A DNA stretch of 64,000 nt from Rhabditophanes sp. KR3021 (taxonomy: Eukaryota; Nematoda; Chromadorea; Rhabditida; Alloionematidae), in assembly GCA_963281155.1 (NCBI GenBank), contig CAUJLY010000004.1:2108001-2172000 (forward strand). Reading direction: 5' to 3'. The position numbers and the translations under genes were made by a program. The stretch's first letter is position 1; each line of letters begins with the position of its first letter. Below, in pieces: positions 22,703 through 34,600 of this stretch. The notes beneath the pieces were generated by a model. It was not told the DNA's origin, searched no databases, and worked only from the letters and a program-made list of their open reading frames with translations.

Positions 22703-23470
22703 TTATGAGACTGGAACGGGCAAATCAATTTTTTTACCAGCTTCGTATTCAATGTAAAATACAACTGGGTCTCCATTTTCCGGAACAATCAAACATGGCG
22801 GGTAATGAACGCTCTTCTTGAAGATATCCTCAAGAATATCAACCTTGTCAGCTCCAATGACAAAGAACATTGTTTTGTGAGCAGCATTAACGACTGGAAT
22901 GGTCAAAGTAATTCTTTGTGGAGGCGGTTTAGGGGAATCATAGACTGGAGCAAACCATCTTTGTTCTTCATTCAAGACGGGATGATTGGGGAAGAGAGAA
23001 GCGAAGTGTCCATCTGGTCCTAGGCCCATGATAAGCAAATCAAAGATGGGAAATCCTTTTTCGTTAAACATGAGTCCTGGCATTTGACTGAATCTGGCAG
23101 AGAATTCCAAAGCTACATCGTTTGGATCGTAATAAGCAGCGATTGGCATGAAGCAAAAATGCATCTCTGGTGGAGTGAGTCTCATGTAACTTCCCATATT
23201 TGAATCAGGATGGTCTAAAGGTAGGATTCTTTCGTCAACCATAAAGATGTGGATCCTATTAAAGAGAAGTCCGTTGGTGAAGAACTGTCTTAATAAAGAG
23301 GAAATTACTTTGACTTGAGAACCACCAGATAAGCCGATATAAACATGATCATCGGGATTCTTAAGTTTGTCCATGATGCAGATATACAAATTCTGCCCAA
23401 CATCGTTAGTAGTCATTTCCATAGATTGTTGAAAATATTCTAGATGCGGAAAGTCCGGATTCGTTGCCAT
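22703..23470 (-). CDS. 6-phosphogluconolactonase
   Basis: Hydrolyses 6-phospho-D-glucono-1,5-lactone to 6-phosphogluconate, the second step of the oxidative pentose phosphate pathway, in the cytosol. Single exon of 255 aa from ATG 23470 (MATNPDFPH); the open frame runs 30 nt further 5' only from a TTG. Family motifs are all present: the phosphate-binding IGLSGGSQ near residue 55, FMVDERILPLDHPDSNMG (the DER signature) near 90, LLIMGLGPDGHFASLFP (the GLG-DGH-ASLFP signature) near 155, and PPPQRITLTIPVVNAA near 190. Length matches the stand-alone eukaryotic enzyme, with no fusion to glucose-6-phosphate dehydrogenase. Confidence 0.95.
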   Translation of the reverse strand: MATNPDFPHLEYFQQSMEMTTNDVGQNLYICIMDKLKNPDDHVYIGLSGGSQVKVISSLLRQFFTNGLLFNRIHIFMVDERILPLDHPDSNMGSYMRLTPPEMHFCFMPIAAYYDPNDVALEFSARFSQMPGLMFNEKGFPIFDLLIMGLGPDGHFASLFPNHPVLNEEQRWFAPVYDSPKPPPQRITLTIPVVNAAHKTMFFVIGADKVDILEDIFKKSVHYPPCLIVPENGDPVVFYIEYEAGKKIDLPVPVS

Positions 23471-24060
23471 ACTGGTAGATAAAATTAGTTTCCAAATCAA
23501 GTATGCGAAGTATTGAATTGATGATTATGTTTTGTCGCGACACTTGATAGATGGCCTACCAATTTATAGGAGATTGGTGTAGGTGTAAATGTTGTGCAAA
23601 TATTTTGTTATATTTTTGTGCTGTTTGATTGAGTGAAATTGTGTTTGCTTAAATTGTTAAATATTTTTAAATTATTCAAATGTTATTTTTAACTTCCAAT
23701 AATATTAACAGTAAAGCTAAATGCTTTATGAAGGTAATTGAAAATTGACTTTAACAACTTTTACTTGAAAGACACTAAATTGTTTAAAGAAAGTATAATT
23801 GACATTGAAAACATTCCTACTGTTTCACAACAGTTGGCGTCCATTTTTGAAAAGAATAGATGTTGTTTATGCATATATTAAATCAATACCTTAAGCACAA
23901 TTGTCACCTCATTTAGTCTGTCTCCTATCATATTAAAAATCTTCATGTCATGGTATCTATCTGAAGAGAAGACTTATTTCATTGGTAATACGAAGTGGCT
24001 AGCTTTTATATACTCTTGTATGCATATTGCTGTGGCCAACTGATTGTGGATATCTTAATA
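23471..24060. other. Shared promoter region between divergent genes
   Basis: About 590 bp lie between the phosphogluconolactonase start (minus) and the orphan gene start (plus), so both 5' regions face each other here. No clear element was recognised. Confidence 0.45.
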
Positions 24061-24665
24061 ATGGCTTTATACATTAAACAAAATGAAATTAGAGAAAGTT
24101 TTCCGGAATATTACCTTGGGAATAATCAAGTAAGTTGTTCGAGTTTTCATTATTCGCTAATTATCTTTTAGAAATTTGACTTTCTTTATAAGATGTTAGA
24201 CGATACAACATTTAGGGAGGATAATTGTAGTCATGAAGAAAATGTAGATGAAAATAAGGGTCCACATTGGATTAAGAAAAAAACAGTTCCAGATCACGCT
24301 GCCTCATTATTTCATCTTTTGATGATAGAAACTGAGCACAAAAAAACGCTGAAGCTTCTAAAGCATTTTATTGAGACACACAAAGAAAATGACAAACCAG
24401 TAAGTTAAGTCTCCTTATATGCATAACTGTGTAGAAACAATTTTAGTTCGAACGACGTATTTCCTCTCTTATGATCAGTTTGTACAAACCATTTTATCTC
24501 GCAGCAAAAACAGCAGGTACTCAGGTTTTTGATTATGCAAATTATTTTACACGGAATGTCTTAAGACTCATAGATCATCCCGAATTTTTATTTGATTATA
24601 AAAAATTAACGAGGGCTCTTTGCAAGTACAAAAGAAATTGTAAAGCCAAAGGAGTTGATCCTTAG
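24061..24665 (+). CDS. Small orphan protein, three exons
   Basis: Exons 24061-24129, 24172-24399 and 24447-24665 join in phase 0 across introns of 42 and 47 bp with GTAAGT donors and TTTAG acceptors; the product is 171 aa. It starts MALYIKQNEIRESFPEYY. No signal peptide or membrane span is clear. The middle is charged (EENVDENKGPHWIKKK), followed by helices (ASLFHLLMIETEHKKTLKLL and later MISLYKPFYLAAKTAG), and the tail is basic (LCKYKRNCKAKGVDP). I do not recognise the family. Consistent splice signals and phase support a real gene. An AATAAA at 24724-24729 is a likely poly(A) signal. Confidence 0.7.
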
Positions 24666-25015
24666 TGTACTTGATTTTTAATAATAATTTAAGTCGTCAT
24701 GGAAGATTCTCAGCTTATCTTTTAATAAAATTTCCTTCATTTATGTTCAAATATGGGTGTAAATTTAAAAATTAATTAATATAAAAGCAAAACATAAATA
24801 AATCAACAAATCCGCGCTTAACTTTTTAATAACACATATTAATAGTATTTAAGCTAACCACTCTAAAATCTCACTGACCTTTTCCCTATAAAGACCAATC
24901 TTATTTATGTGTCCTTTATTTACACAAAAAAGTAAATACAAAACTGAATCATCTTCAGCCTACGCACACATACACCTTTACCATTGATCATTCTTAAAAA
25001 ACGTTAACAAATACT

Positions 25016-25769
25016 ATGCTGTTCCTATTTTTGTTGTCCTCGTATTTATTGAATGTTTTGGGGAGTGAAAAAGGACCAGAAATCAAGACTGCGTTTGGAA
25101 CTTACAATGGGTTTAGGTATAATGAGGCAGATGTGTTCTTGGGAATTAAGTATGCAAGTCCTGCGAGGGGTGAGATGAGATTTGAGGTAATTTTACTTTT
25201 TTTTATTTAATTATATTCCCTTTTAGAAACCAACTTTTATTGAAAGAGCTAAAATAACAATTAATGCAACTGCATTTGGACCAAGATGCTTTCCTACTTT
25301 CAAATCAGACGTCAATTTGGAGGAAGCGACTTACTCTGAAGATTGCCTTTTTCTCAATATAATGATGCCTTCCAAGAAACTAGAAGATGAGACCGGTTTC
25401 CCAATTTTATTTGTAATTATTGGGGGAGCTTATAATTCACCTAACGTAGATTCGTATGGTTTTGAGCATTGGTGCGATAATTTTGTGTCAAGGGGTATGA
25501 TTGTTGTGACAATTCAATATAGACATGGTTTTCTGGGATTCTTTACGACAGGAGATCACTATATTTATGGAAATATGGCTTTATGGGACTTGACGTTTGG
25601 GTTATTCTATGTTGATAATGTCATACCAATTTTTAATGGAAATAGAAAAGATGTAACCGTAATGGGAATTGACGCAGGAGCGGCTTATGCATCTGCCTTG
25701 GCTCTATCACCTCACTCCAGCTTTTTGTTTAAAAAAATCATTCAAATTGGTGGTGGGATTTATTCAGGA
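25016..25769 (+). pseudogene. Type-B carboxylesterase, N-terminal half, nucleophile Ser replaced by Asp
   Basis: Member of the alpha/beta-hydrolase carboxylesterase/cholinesterase family. It starts at ATG 25016 with a signal peptide (MLFLFLLSSYLLNVLG), so it is probably secreted. Exon 1 ends at GAG, about 25186, and a 41-bp intron leads to exon 2 beginning KPTFIERAK. The family signature SEDCLFLNI is present, as is the oxyanion-region GGAYNSPNV. The nucleophile elbow, normally G-E-S-A-G, reads GIDAGAAYASALALS, so the catalytic Ser is Asp. The frame runs to KKIIQIGGGIYSG and then a nearby stop (NFIHS, stop ending at 25787). The remaining half of the enzyme resumes in frame at 27652. Either the gene is interrupted or the pieces are spliced over a 1.9-kb intron. 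Confidence 0.72.
25755..25769. repeat. Left copy of the 15-bp direct repeat flanking the esterase interruption
   Basis: GGGATTTATTCAGGA, codon-aligned as G-I-Y-S-G in the esterase. The right copy at 27652-27666 is GGAATTTATTCAGGA, one mismatch. This is the pattern expected of a target-site duplication or of a duplicated junction. Confidence 0.7.
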
Positions 25770-25823
25770 AATTTTATTCATTCTTAATCATCTTATCTAA
25801 TTGTATTTTTCATTTTAGGTATT

Positions 25824-27640
25824 TTAAGAAGCATCCAGAAAATTAATATCAAAGCATTTATTTAAAAGGAAGGAAATAGTAAAATTAGAAAAAATAACAT
25901 ACTTTGAAGATTGATGAATTATGTTAAGAGTGATATTTGAGATTCGGTTTACAATATCAGGATGTCTTTTCGACATCACATCATTAGGTTGGCCTGATAC
26001 GTCGATGTTTGTTAAGACATCTTGAAGGGCAAGAGCTTTGTTACTAGTCAACCCATCGATATAAAGTGCTTCCATTTGTCTCTTATTTCTCCAAAGATCC
26101 ACAATTCATGGCATTGAGAGAAATAAATCTTCCGTCAAAATATTCGACATCACTAAGATGAGCACCAAATCTTTTTTATATCGTTAGAAATTTCGCAATA
26201 AAAAGTTTAATTTTAAAGCCTTCAAAAGATAAGGAGTTTATACCCAAGCCAGCAATCAAATCGACCAATATATGTATAGGTACAATATTTTCCATTGCCT
26301 GTATTTGAAGGCTTAGTTTTCTCCAAATCTGTGATTAGAATTTCGCATAATTCAACATCAGATAATTGCCTTTATTCCTTAAAAGTTTCACTAACTATAC
26401 TTATTGACTTGACGGATATTCTTTTTTTCAAATGGAATGAATAATAAGTATGGCAAATGAATATTGTACCACAACCCTGCCATTCATATTGTCCGCCTTT
26501 CACAATCTTGGATTCCCTCTTATGATCTAGAATTTGTCTCATTACATACTCCCATGTTACTTAAGAAGATATGTGTACATGTAGTCATCTACTTTCTTTT
26601 AGAGTTTCAGGGCACAGAAGTTGTACAAACTCCCTGTGGTTCTGATTGTTCCACAATCAGTCATGTGCGGGTGACCTAAGCTTATCGCATGCTCGATAGC
26701 TAAGACGACATCAAGAGAAAATTTCTTTTTAGAGTAAATAATTCCCACAAATCCATTTTTTATAATAAGAAAGCAAATGAAGATTCTTTTCTGGTCTTTG
26801 GACCAACATTAACCATGGCCATCTTGCTTTGGGACTTCATTTAACACTACAACTCGATTTGTAACCCCGACGTACTTAGATATATCATTTTCATTCTGAG
26901 AAACGTAAATCTGACTTGTTTTGGGTGACATATCCAAGACCTAAAAGAAACACTTATTTTATTAGGATATTTAAACCTAGAGCTGCTTCCAAAACCTTGA
27001 CCAATATACTTTTTTTGACATTTCACCTTTTCATTTAAAATGACAGCTTTAATTTTTAGCTGTCTACAACTTCTCTATAAAATATGATAATTCCATTTGA
27101 TTCCACAACCAGAATAAGGACAGTACTTTGGGTAGATAATATTCTTACTCTTCTCATTATTTGATTGCCCTATACATCGGCAACGAATTCTCTAAATTCA
27201 TGATTTTGTCCGATCTCAGCTATTAACTTTAGTCTAAGTCTGCTGCTGTGAAGTGAATCATGATAAGGAACATTTAAATGTCTTTTCTTTTGATCCGATG
27301 TAAACTTAGACAACGCATTCTTGTTTCCAAATAGAAAATCTGACAGGTCATCAGTAGAAACTAAATCTGTAAGATGCTTAAAATCCCACCTAATTTCTCT
27401 CTATTTGACATTCTTGAACTGCATCTACTTTTACCAAAATATCGTATTTTCCTTGTACTTATTTCCATCTTTAACAGGGTTGACTGGATGTTTAACTAAT
27501 GACAGGTTATACCACTCTTTTAATGTTTCACGATTATAATCCGGAAAGCTGGATCGCCATAATAATCCTCGATAACATCGGCAATTACCTGATGATACTC
27601 TTCTTCAAATTTATTTTGTAATATCATTAAAAATTATTTG
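25824..27640 (-). pseudogene. Degenerate antisense coding region inside the split esterase
   Basis: Minus-strand pieces look like coding sequence but change frame and carry stops. From 5' to 3': 27640-27460 (FEEEYHQVIADVIEDYYGDP, then after a frame change RETLKEWYNLSLVKHPVNP); 27390-27180 (LSDFLFGNKNALSKFTSDQ, LRLKLIAEIGQNHEFREF); 27170-27080 (RVRILSTQSTVLILVVESNG); 26940-26820 (MSPKTSQIYVSQNENDISKY); 26780-26640 (AIEHAISLGHPHMTDCG); 26160-25900 (HLSDVEYFDGRFISLNAMN, then LWRNKRQMEALYIDG to NRISNITLNIIHQSSK). I do not recognise the family. The 5' end lies directly at the right-hand esterase junction. It is probably a dead gene fragment carried in by an insertion or rearrangement. Confidence 0.5.
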
Positions 27641-27651
27641 GGTATGCTAAT

Positions 27652-28635
27652 GGAATTTATTCAGGATTCGGAGTATCAGAAAACGCATTAGAATATAGTA
27701 AAAAATTAATGGATGAACTTAAATGTACTAATAGTGACAGGCAACTTCAATTAGACTGTATGAAGTTAAAGACAATAGATGAAATTTATGCAGCAATTGA
27801 CACTTTCCCTAGATTAACTAAGGAATTCGGGGGATTTATGTTTACACCATCCATGGATAATGACTTCTTCCCAGATACCATTCAAAATATGATTAAGAAA
27901 GCTAAAGTAAAGCCTGGTATTATCGGTTTTAGCGATAAAGAAAGCTTAGATATTTTAGTTAATTCAGAACAGCTAAAAGAACGTTTTCCAATGCCAGCTG
28001 AATATAATGAATATAATTTGATTACTGCTTTAAAGCAACTAGCTTTTAATGACAAAATTGAGGGAACAACTCATGGAAAAGTTTATGAGTTTTACAATGA
28101 TCCGCAATTCGTCCTCAACTTCCCAGTAACTCACGAAATTTCGCTTTACTACTTGGATTTGCTGACCAAAATAACATCAGACATCCTAATAAACATGCCT
28201 TTACTGAATGAAATAGAACTCAAAAGAGCAACTGGTTGGCCAATATATTTATTCAACATGGAATATGCAAACGATAACCTCCAGCCAAATTCCTACCCAA
28301 TCAAAGGACCTTCACACTCTACTTTCCTGCTTTATTTACTCCAAAATAAACTTGCCACAAACGAGGATGACAAATACTTAGTAAACACATTCCTAAATAG
28401 CTTTAGTCAATTTGTAAAAACAGATTCTCCTTCGACTAAAGACCAAATGTGGCCAAAAATAGATTCAAATAGACCTTCGATTCATGTTGCTATCAAAAGA
28501 AGTTTGAATGAAATTAAGAATTCGCTTCTATCTACCCGACACAACTTCTGGAAAAATGAACTCAAATTCGATGGCCACATCACTATTCCATACAAGGCCA
28601 TAACTATATCAGAATCTACTCATACAGAGCTATAA
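27652..28635 (+). pseudogene. Type-B carboxylesterase, C-terminal half
   Basis: An open frame continues the esterase: GIYSGFGVSENALEYSKKLM matches the normal continuation after the nucleophile region in nematode carboxylesterases, followed by the Cys-containing helix region (LQLDCMKLKTIDEIYAA). A His equivalent to the catalytic one is retained in KGPSHSTFLLYLL. The tail ends without a membrane anchor at 28635. Joined to the half at 25016-25769 this would give one full-length family member of usual size, about 560 aa, which supports one ancestral gene. Upstream of 27652 the frame meets stops, so this piece has no start of its own. Confidence 0.72.
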
Positions 28636-28793
28636 TTTGTCTTCTTATCTCTAAAAACTAAATTTCTTATCTCCAATGTTACTTAATTGGTTAATTGGAC
28701 TACACACCTTCATCATCATTCATCATATACTAGTGTCTAAAGGACACATAAATAATAAACTATTACATTTTATTCATTGCCTTTTCATTAAAG

Positions 28794-29599
28794 ATGAAAG
28801 TTGTACTTTTTTTGTGCGCTGTTTTGGTCGTATTGACTAGAGGAGAAATTATTGACGACATATTTGATTTACCAGAACATGTGTTGGCTGCCATTCCTTT
28901 GACTCAGGACGCCGCTTCTCCTATTCATTGCAATGATATTGCGATGAATAATTGCCAAGTTAGTTTCGGTAGACTAATTAAACATTTTTGTATTTAGTAT
29001 CGTTTCGATGCTGCCATTGGAATCCCAACAACTTATAACTGGAAAAGCGGAGGAGCCTTTTTAGAAGCCGTCATCACCAAACTTGATGCTTCCAGCATCC
29101 CAGGATTCCTGAAGATCTGTAGAGCTCGTCGTGAATTCTACAATTGCTTGGGAGATCAATATTCAACCTGTGTTAATACATACCATTTGATTTCTGAAAT
29201 GACTGGGACTGATAATATCAAAGATGCTTATAGATATGTAGCCCTGTATGCCGAGCTTGATTTTATCTGTAACGGAGGTTTAGATATTGCTATTGCCAAA
29301 TGGAAAGGTCTTTCTGGTTTGGATCGTTCTCCTTTTTCATCGGAGTGTCATGATGCCTTTGACGCTTCTATGGCTACCAATCCTAGCAATATGTGTATGT
29401 ATGCTGATCAATACGCTAAATGCCTTCAAGTCATTTACAATAACCATGCCAGGTATTTTAATTTCTTATTTAAATTCTTTATTTTAACCTTCTTTGCTAA
29501 TTAAGTCTTGCTGATGGATGGTGGGTGTGCGAGCGTACGCGAAGTGGATTTGCCAAGTACTGTTCAAGTAACACATGCCAACTTACTTCACAACCATGA
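28794..29599 (+). CDS. Secreted Cys-rich protein, T20D4.11-like (DUF19) type
   Basis: Exons 28794-28958, 28998-29452 and 29506-29599 join in phase (introns of 39 and 53 bp); the product is 237 aa. It starts with a signal peptide (MKVVLFLCAVLVVLTRG), so it is secreted. Twelve Cys follow the signal peptide in pairs of the kind seen in DUF19 domains of nematodes, for example LKICRARREFYNCLGDQYST and SSECHDAFD. No function is known for the family as far as I can say. The third exon (DGWWVCERTRSGFAKYCSS) adds the last three Cys and is needed for an even count. An AATAAA at 29662-29667 is a likely poly(A) signal. Confidence 0.72.
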
Positions 29600-29712
29600 T
29601 CAAATACTCGAACAAGACATGATATTTTATTTGATATTCAAAAGAATGTTCTATATTATTAAATAAAATATATAAATATGTCAAAAATAAAATTTGCACA
29701 GTTTTTTAAGAT

Positions 29713-31668
29713 TTATCTGAATTGATTCTTATTTTGATACTTATTTAGGTGAGATCCAAAAGTAGTTCGATTAGGGCCTGATCCATTATTATTATTTCCA
29801 CGAAGTCCAGAATTAGAAAGAGACCTCTTTTCCCGACATAAGGGCATTAGTGGAACTAGCAGGAAACAGGCAGCTTTCACATCTTCCAATTGTTCTTCGC
29901 GAGAAGTGCATGTAGGATCGGCTAGAGTTCCTCGACGATTATTATTGTAAGAGGACAAAGTTAGGGGGTCCGTATTTTTCTTATTGTATAGTAAGCCTAC
30001 ACTTGGAGAAGGTTCAAACTGCTCGAGAATGCCGATATTTTGATTTCTTCTTACATTTGTTAGCCAAAACATATCATCTTTGAGGGCACGTCTGTGTCTC
30101 TAAATAAAATTATATTAAACTTAATCTTATTTACCCAAATGCACTTACTTTACTCAGCCAAAAATAGAGTAGCGGATTCCATATGATCGTAAACATGGCT
30201 ATGATATTAGCCAATATCATTATCAAATATCTGTCATTAATCAGCAGACCCAAATCATTCAGTAAATTAACAATTGTAAGCGGCGTCCATGATCCTATGA
30301 AGACGAAAACCATCAAAATGAGAACATACATTACTCTTCTTTTTCTGACGGCTGTTTGAGCTTGCTGAGCTTGAGTTAGCATTGACCCCTTGTTGACGAT
30401 CCAATCTTCACGAACCTTTTGGAGAATTTTCCAATAACAAAATGCCATGATTGACATGGGTATCACGAATTGGAGCAGCAATAAGGTTATTCCATATTTT
30501 ACTTTATATCCATCGTACCAATCGAATTCACCACAGACTATTATAAAGGATTATTAAGTAATATTATTTTTAAAATCCATCTTATGGTTTGGTTTAAAAG
30601 GAGTTATTACAGCTAATACTATTTTGTTTATCATTTTCAAATTAAAAAGGAGATAAGCCTCACTTAAATAAACTTGTAAACAACAGCAAATTAAGTTGAT
30701 TTGATTAAACTTTGTACGTATGTAAGAAATTGATGGAAACAACCATATGATGAAACATATTTTGTCTTAAAAATGACCTAGGCAAGAAGTTGCGTGAAGC
30801 ATAATGCATGTACATACATTTGTCTAAGTTTAATATAGATTCAAATAATAGGTACTTAAACAAACTATTTCAGCCAAAAAAATCTTTTTTAAAACTGAAA
30901 ATAAACTTACAAGAACCACACAAAGTAACTGATTCAGTATAAGGAATCCTCCTCAAATCGGAAACAAAGAAGGAAGGCGAAGATATCGCACCAGCCCCCA
31001 CCCATATAATCGACATAGCCAATTGAGCTTGAAATATATTCCAAGGAACCTTCATCGGCGTAACAATTGAACGGTACCTGTCCAGAGCAATACAACACAA
31101 TGAATAACTGATGATAAGCACAGCCATAGACTGGCACACTTGGACTGTTTTGCAGGTAAAGTAGCCAAAGTCCCAGACTTTGCGATGAAAGACAACAGGT
31201 GTGATGGCGACTGCAGTTATGCAAAGCATCACATCTGAGATTGCCAAATTAATCAGGAAAATATTGGCTACGGATTTTCTTTTTCGAATTACCATCGTTC
31301 CTATCAACAAGCCATTGCAAAGCAATCCCAGGATGAAGATGATAAAGTAAATAATGTAAATTAAAGTCTAATCATATTTAGAAAAAAGGCGATTAGATAT
31401 AAATAATTTAAAAGGCACTTACAACAAAATCAGACCTAGCAGCTGTGTAATTCATTAACCTCAGAATGTCGTTAACATGCGAGCAGTTTAAAAGAGGATC
31501 TGTTGGAGTTGACATGATAAAATGATCTTTGTCGTCGTCGTAATAATCGTCCGATATGTAGTTGTTAAAGTTGAAAGAAGCGTTTTCTAAAAGGAGATCA
31601 GTTGGTTGGAGTAAGGTAGAGAGCTTTGGGGTACTTGGCGAGGTTTGCACTTCTTTAATGGCGTTCAT
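29713..31668 (-). CDS. Rhodopsin-family GPCR, probable neuropeptide (NPY/NPF-type) receptor
   Basis: Exons 31423-31668, 30911-31367, 30149-30537 and 29713-30099 join in phase, giving 492 aa. The N-terminus is long and acidic with possible N-glycosylation sites (NASF, NCSH, NYTA). TM1 is IYIIYFIIFILGLLCNG with the conserved N; TM2 has LINLAISDVML with the conserved LAxxD; TM3 ends in ALDRYRSIV (DRY motif); extracellular loop 2 carries the Cys pair region TLCGSFCGEFDW, created by the splice between exons 2 and 3. TM5 is LLLLQFVIPMSIMAFCYW, TM6 RRVMYVLILMVFVFIGSW, and TM7 ends NPLLYFW (NPxxY). The C-tail is Ser/Asn-rich. Loop and DRY features fit a peptide receptor; the ligand cannot be told. 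The 373-bp third intron is unusually long for this region. Confidence 0.87.
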
Positions 31669-34600
31669 GATTAGATGGAAAATCCCGTAAATAGGTAAAA
31701 GTTTGTGGGTAATAAATTAAAGGTTTTCAAAACACACAACCTCCAATCATAAGATAATGCTTGGAATAAACAAGATTTTTATAATGCTTCACAATCTTCC
31801 TTGAAATATATAGCTAAAGCAAATAGTTGTTTTGTACTAAACAATTTTTAATTATTATTTCTAATAAATCCCAATTTCAGCCAAATATATTTTAACCAAT
31901 TCTTCCTAGATAATAAAAATATGCAACCATACGTAGCTGTAGAATATAGAAACTCTAATACATATATAATCTTCCTTATATATATTTTTTGTCACACTTC
32001 AACCCTTAACTTCTCATAAAATGTTTTATTTAAGACATCTATAATAATATGAGTAAGGGATATTATATGTGTGTATATTTATATTCAGGCCAAATATAAA
32101 TATATACTTGTGGTTAGGTTCGGGTGATGATGATAAATATAAGATGTGTCGAGTTGTGTTAGTAGGGGTGAAGTTTTGTGATAATGTAATTCAGGGTGAT
32201 GTGTTGCAGTGGTTGTTTAGGCAATACCCAATCAAATATTAGAACTGGAAAGGAGAGGTTGATGGTTATTTTAAGAGGTTTTTTGTTGCTTTGATATGAT
32301 GTTTAAGATTCATTGGAATTGATGGTGTTTCAAAATTAGCAGCATCAACGAGCAGCTCCTTTTTTGTACTACTAAGAGGTGGAGTCTCTCAAAAAACCTA
32401 TATCATTTCAGATTTACCAAAAGTTTGTTTAAAACGATGGGTGTACTACCGATGGCAAAAAGGATATTATGGGTCCCTTGATAGCAATCTTTATCCTGAT
32501 TTCAAACCTCCACCAAACAAAACAAACCTCAAACAAGACTTTATATATTTACCCCAAAACTTTGATTAATTGTGTACTCTGTTGATAAGTTTGTGGGGAC
32601 CATCTATCGAACAAAACAACTATTTACTCGAAGCTATTGACAAGGATATATATGATTATTAATTTTTTGTTGGTTATAACTTTTTATATTATTCCTAGTA
32701 TTATCATATACTGTATCGTATCACAAGCTCACTTTTTATTATGATTAAGTATCTGTGGTATGTTCTAGGAATAGATAACATAAATATTTATCCAGTAAAA
32801 AATTAGATTAAGGAATTAAAGATGTACTTGGTTAATTATTACATTAGAGATGTCTGGAGGTATATTTAAATTAGTTGGGAGGGAACTTGTAATTCTACTT
32901 GAATTAAAGGAAAATAAAGTCAATGGAGTTAACTGCAATTTATTAAAAGTGAGATAACTTATTTAGGAAGGACCTCCAAGTCTGATGGCATAAAAATGAC
33001 AAAAGCAAATATATTATTATTAACAAGAAGACATGTATAAGTTTAGTGGAAATTAATTTTGGTTAAAGGTTTTGTCATAAAGAAAATCACTTTTTTGATG
33101 TAAACAAACAACAAAGTCATTAGAAGTTGGAGAAAAGAGAGGAAAAGGCGAGTAAGAGACACTTTTTGAAAACTTAAAAGATTCATACCGACTTGATTCA
33201 TATATCTTCCTGTGGGCAAAAATAACTTTTGTTGGAGAGGATATGGCAAAAATTAAGAGCTAACTTTTTGAGGAAAACCTATCTACATTTGCCTTCAAAT
33301 TAAATTTACATCAAAACAAACAAAGTGGAAAAAGTGCCTCCGGTCCTTTTTTTTAGCGTGTGTGTTGGGTGAGGTTTTGGAGGGCTTTGGTGCCACATAA
33401 AAGGACATATATATAGCGTGAAGGTTTCTAAATGAGTTTAAGGGTATAAAAATTTGTCACAAAAAATGAAATGGGATTTAATTTTTGGAAAATAAAATGT
33501 ATTTTGTTGAATGGCATGCGTGATCTGTGTAATTAATTGAAGTTAACTCAGATTATTTGTAATTAAATTGAAGCGAAAGTCATCAACAGTCAAACAAACA
33601 AATGAAACAAACTTAATTTTAATCTAAAAATTAAAAGTATCAAGATCCTCCTAACCTCACAAAAACATAAATACTTGTTAATCGGTGCTTTAAAGGAGGC
33701 AAAATACTTACTCATGGATGGCATTAACTTTTCAATTTACTTTATTAATTGCCATGTTAACTTGAGAGCTTTATTTCCAACTATCGTCTTTTTTTGATTT
33801 TATTTATACTTAAAGAACCACAAAAATTTGAGTTACTTAATTGGGGAAAAAGGCAAAACCTCCTCTGCTTTTTTTGCCAATCCAACAAATTACATTTACA
33901 TACATTTTTTAGATGATGTTTCAAAATAGGAAAAAAGTTGATGTAATTAGGAAATGAAGATATCCAATTGGCAAGGATCGTTAACAAATTGCCTAATGAT
34001 CATCGTGAATTTAGGAAATGTAATTTGAAGAGGCAAAAAATCATAAAATGAGGATATTTGGCATCGTTTTTTGCAACTTCAGGAAAGTATCCTTTTTATG
34101 AATCTCATACTTTCCTTTCAATTTGAGTCACATTACATGAAACAGGAAAAATGAAACTCTAGTTGTGTAATTTGAAGGATATTAAATTATAAAAAATATG
34201 CAAATCGCACAAACTAAAAATTTCAAAGGTATAGACATAAAAAGAATGGGAAAACTAAAAAAATACAAAGGTATAAAGAATACCGAAAAGTAAGGAAGAT
34301 TTGTAGAACAAAAAAGCATCCAAATAACACATAACATCCATCTATCTTCTTGCCCATTTGTATACTTTCAATTTTACCAATCATTACCCTTTTTGCCTTT
34401 ATTGAGCACCCATTAATAGATATAAACTTTTTTTTATATCCATCCATAAACATAGATATATTCTATTTTAGGTTGTGCTTTTATTTAATTTTTAAAGGAA
34501 ATTGTTCTAGTACAGACCCAATTTGTGCCGTTGTTTGTCATGGATACTTATGTTAATATCATCCTACTTTTTCTACCCTATCATCTACTCTTCTTTACCA

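Noticed and set aside
5199..23470. Possible operon of minus-strand genes (phosphogluconolactonase, KH protein, gamma-SNAP, rpm-1)
   Set aside because: Spacers are about 550, 1,200 and 500 bp, much longer than the roughly 100 bp usual between nematode operon genes, and the functions are unrelated.
25755..27666. Classical DNA transposon with terminal inverted repeats inside the esterase
   Set aside because: The inner ends next to the 15-bp direct repeats are not inverted copies of each other, and no transposase was recognised.
31985..32110. AT dinucleotide-rich tracts as a possible regulatory array
   Set aside because: Such tracts recur all over this AT-rich window and show no ordered repeat.
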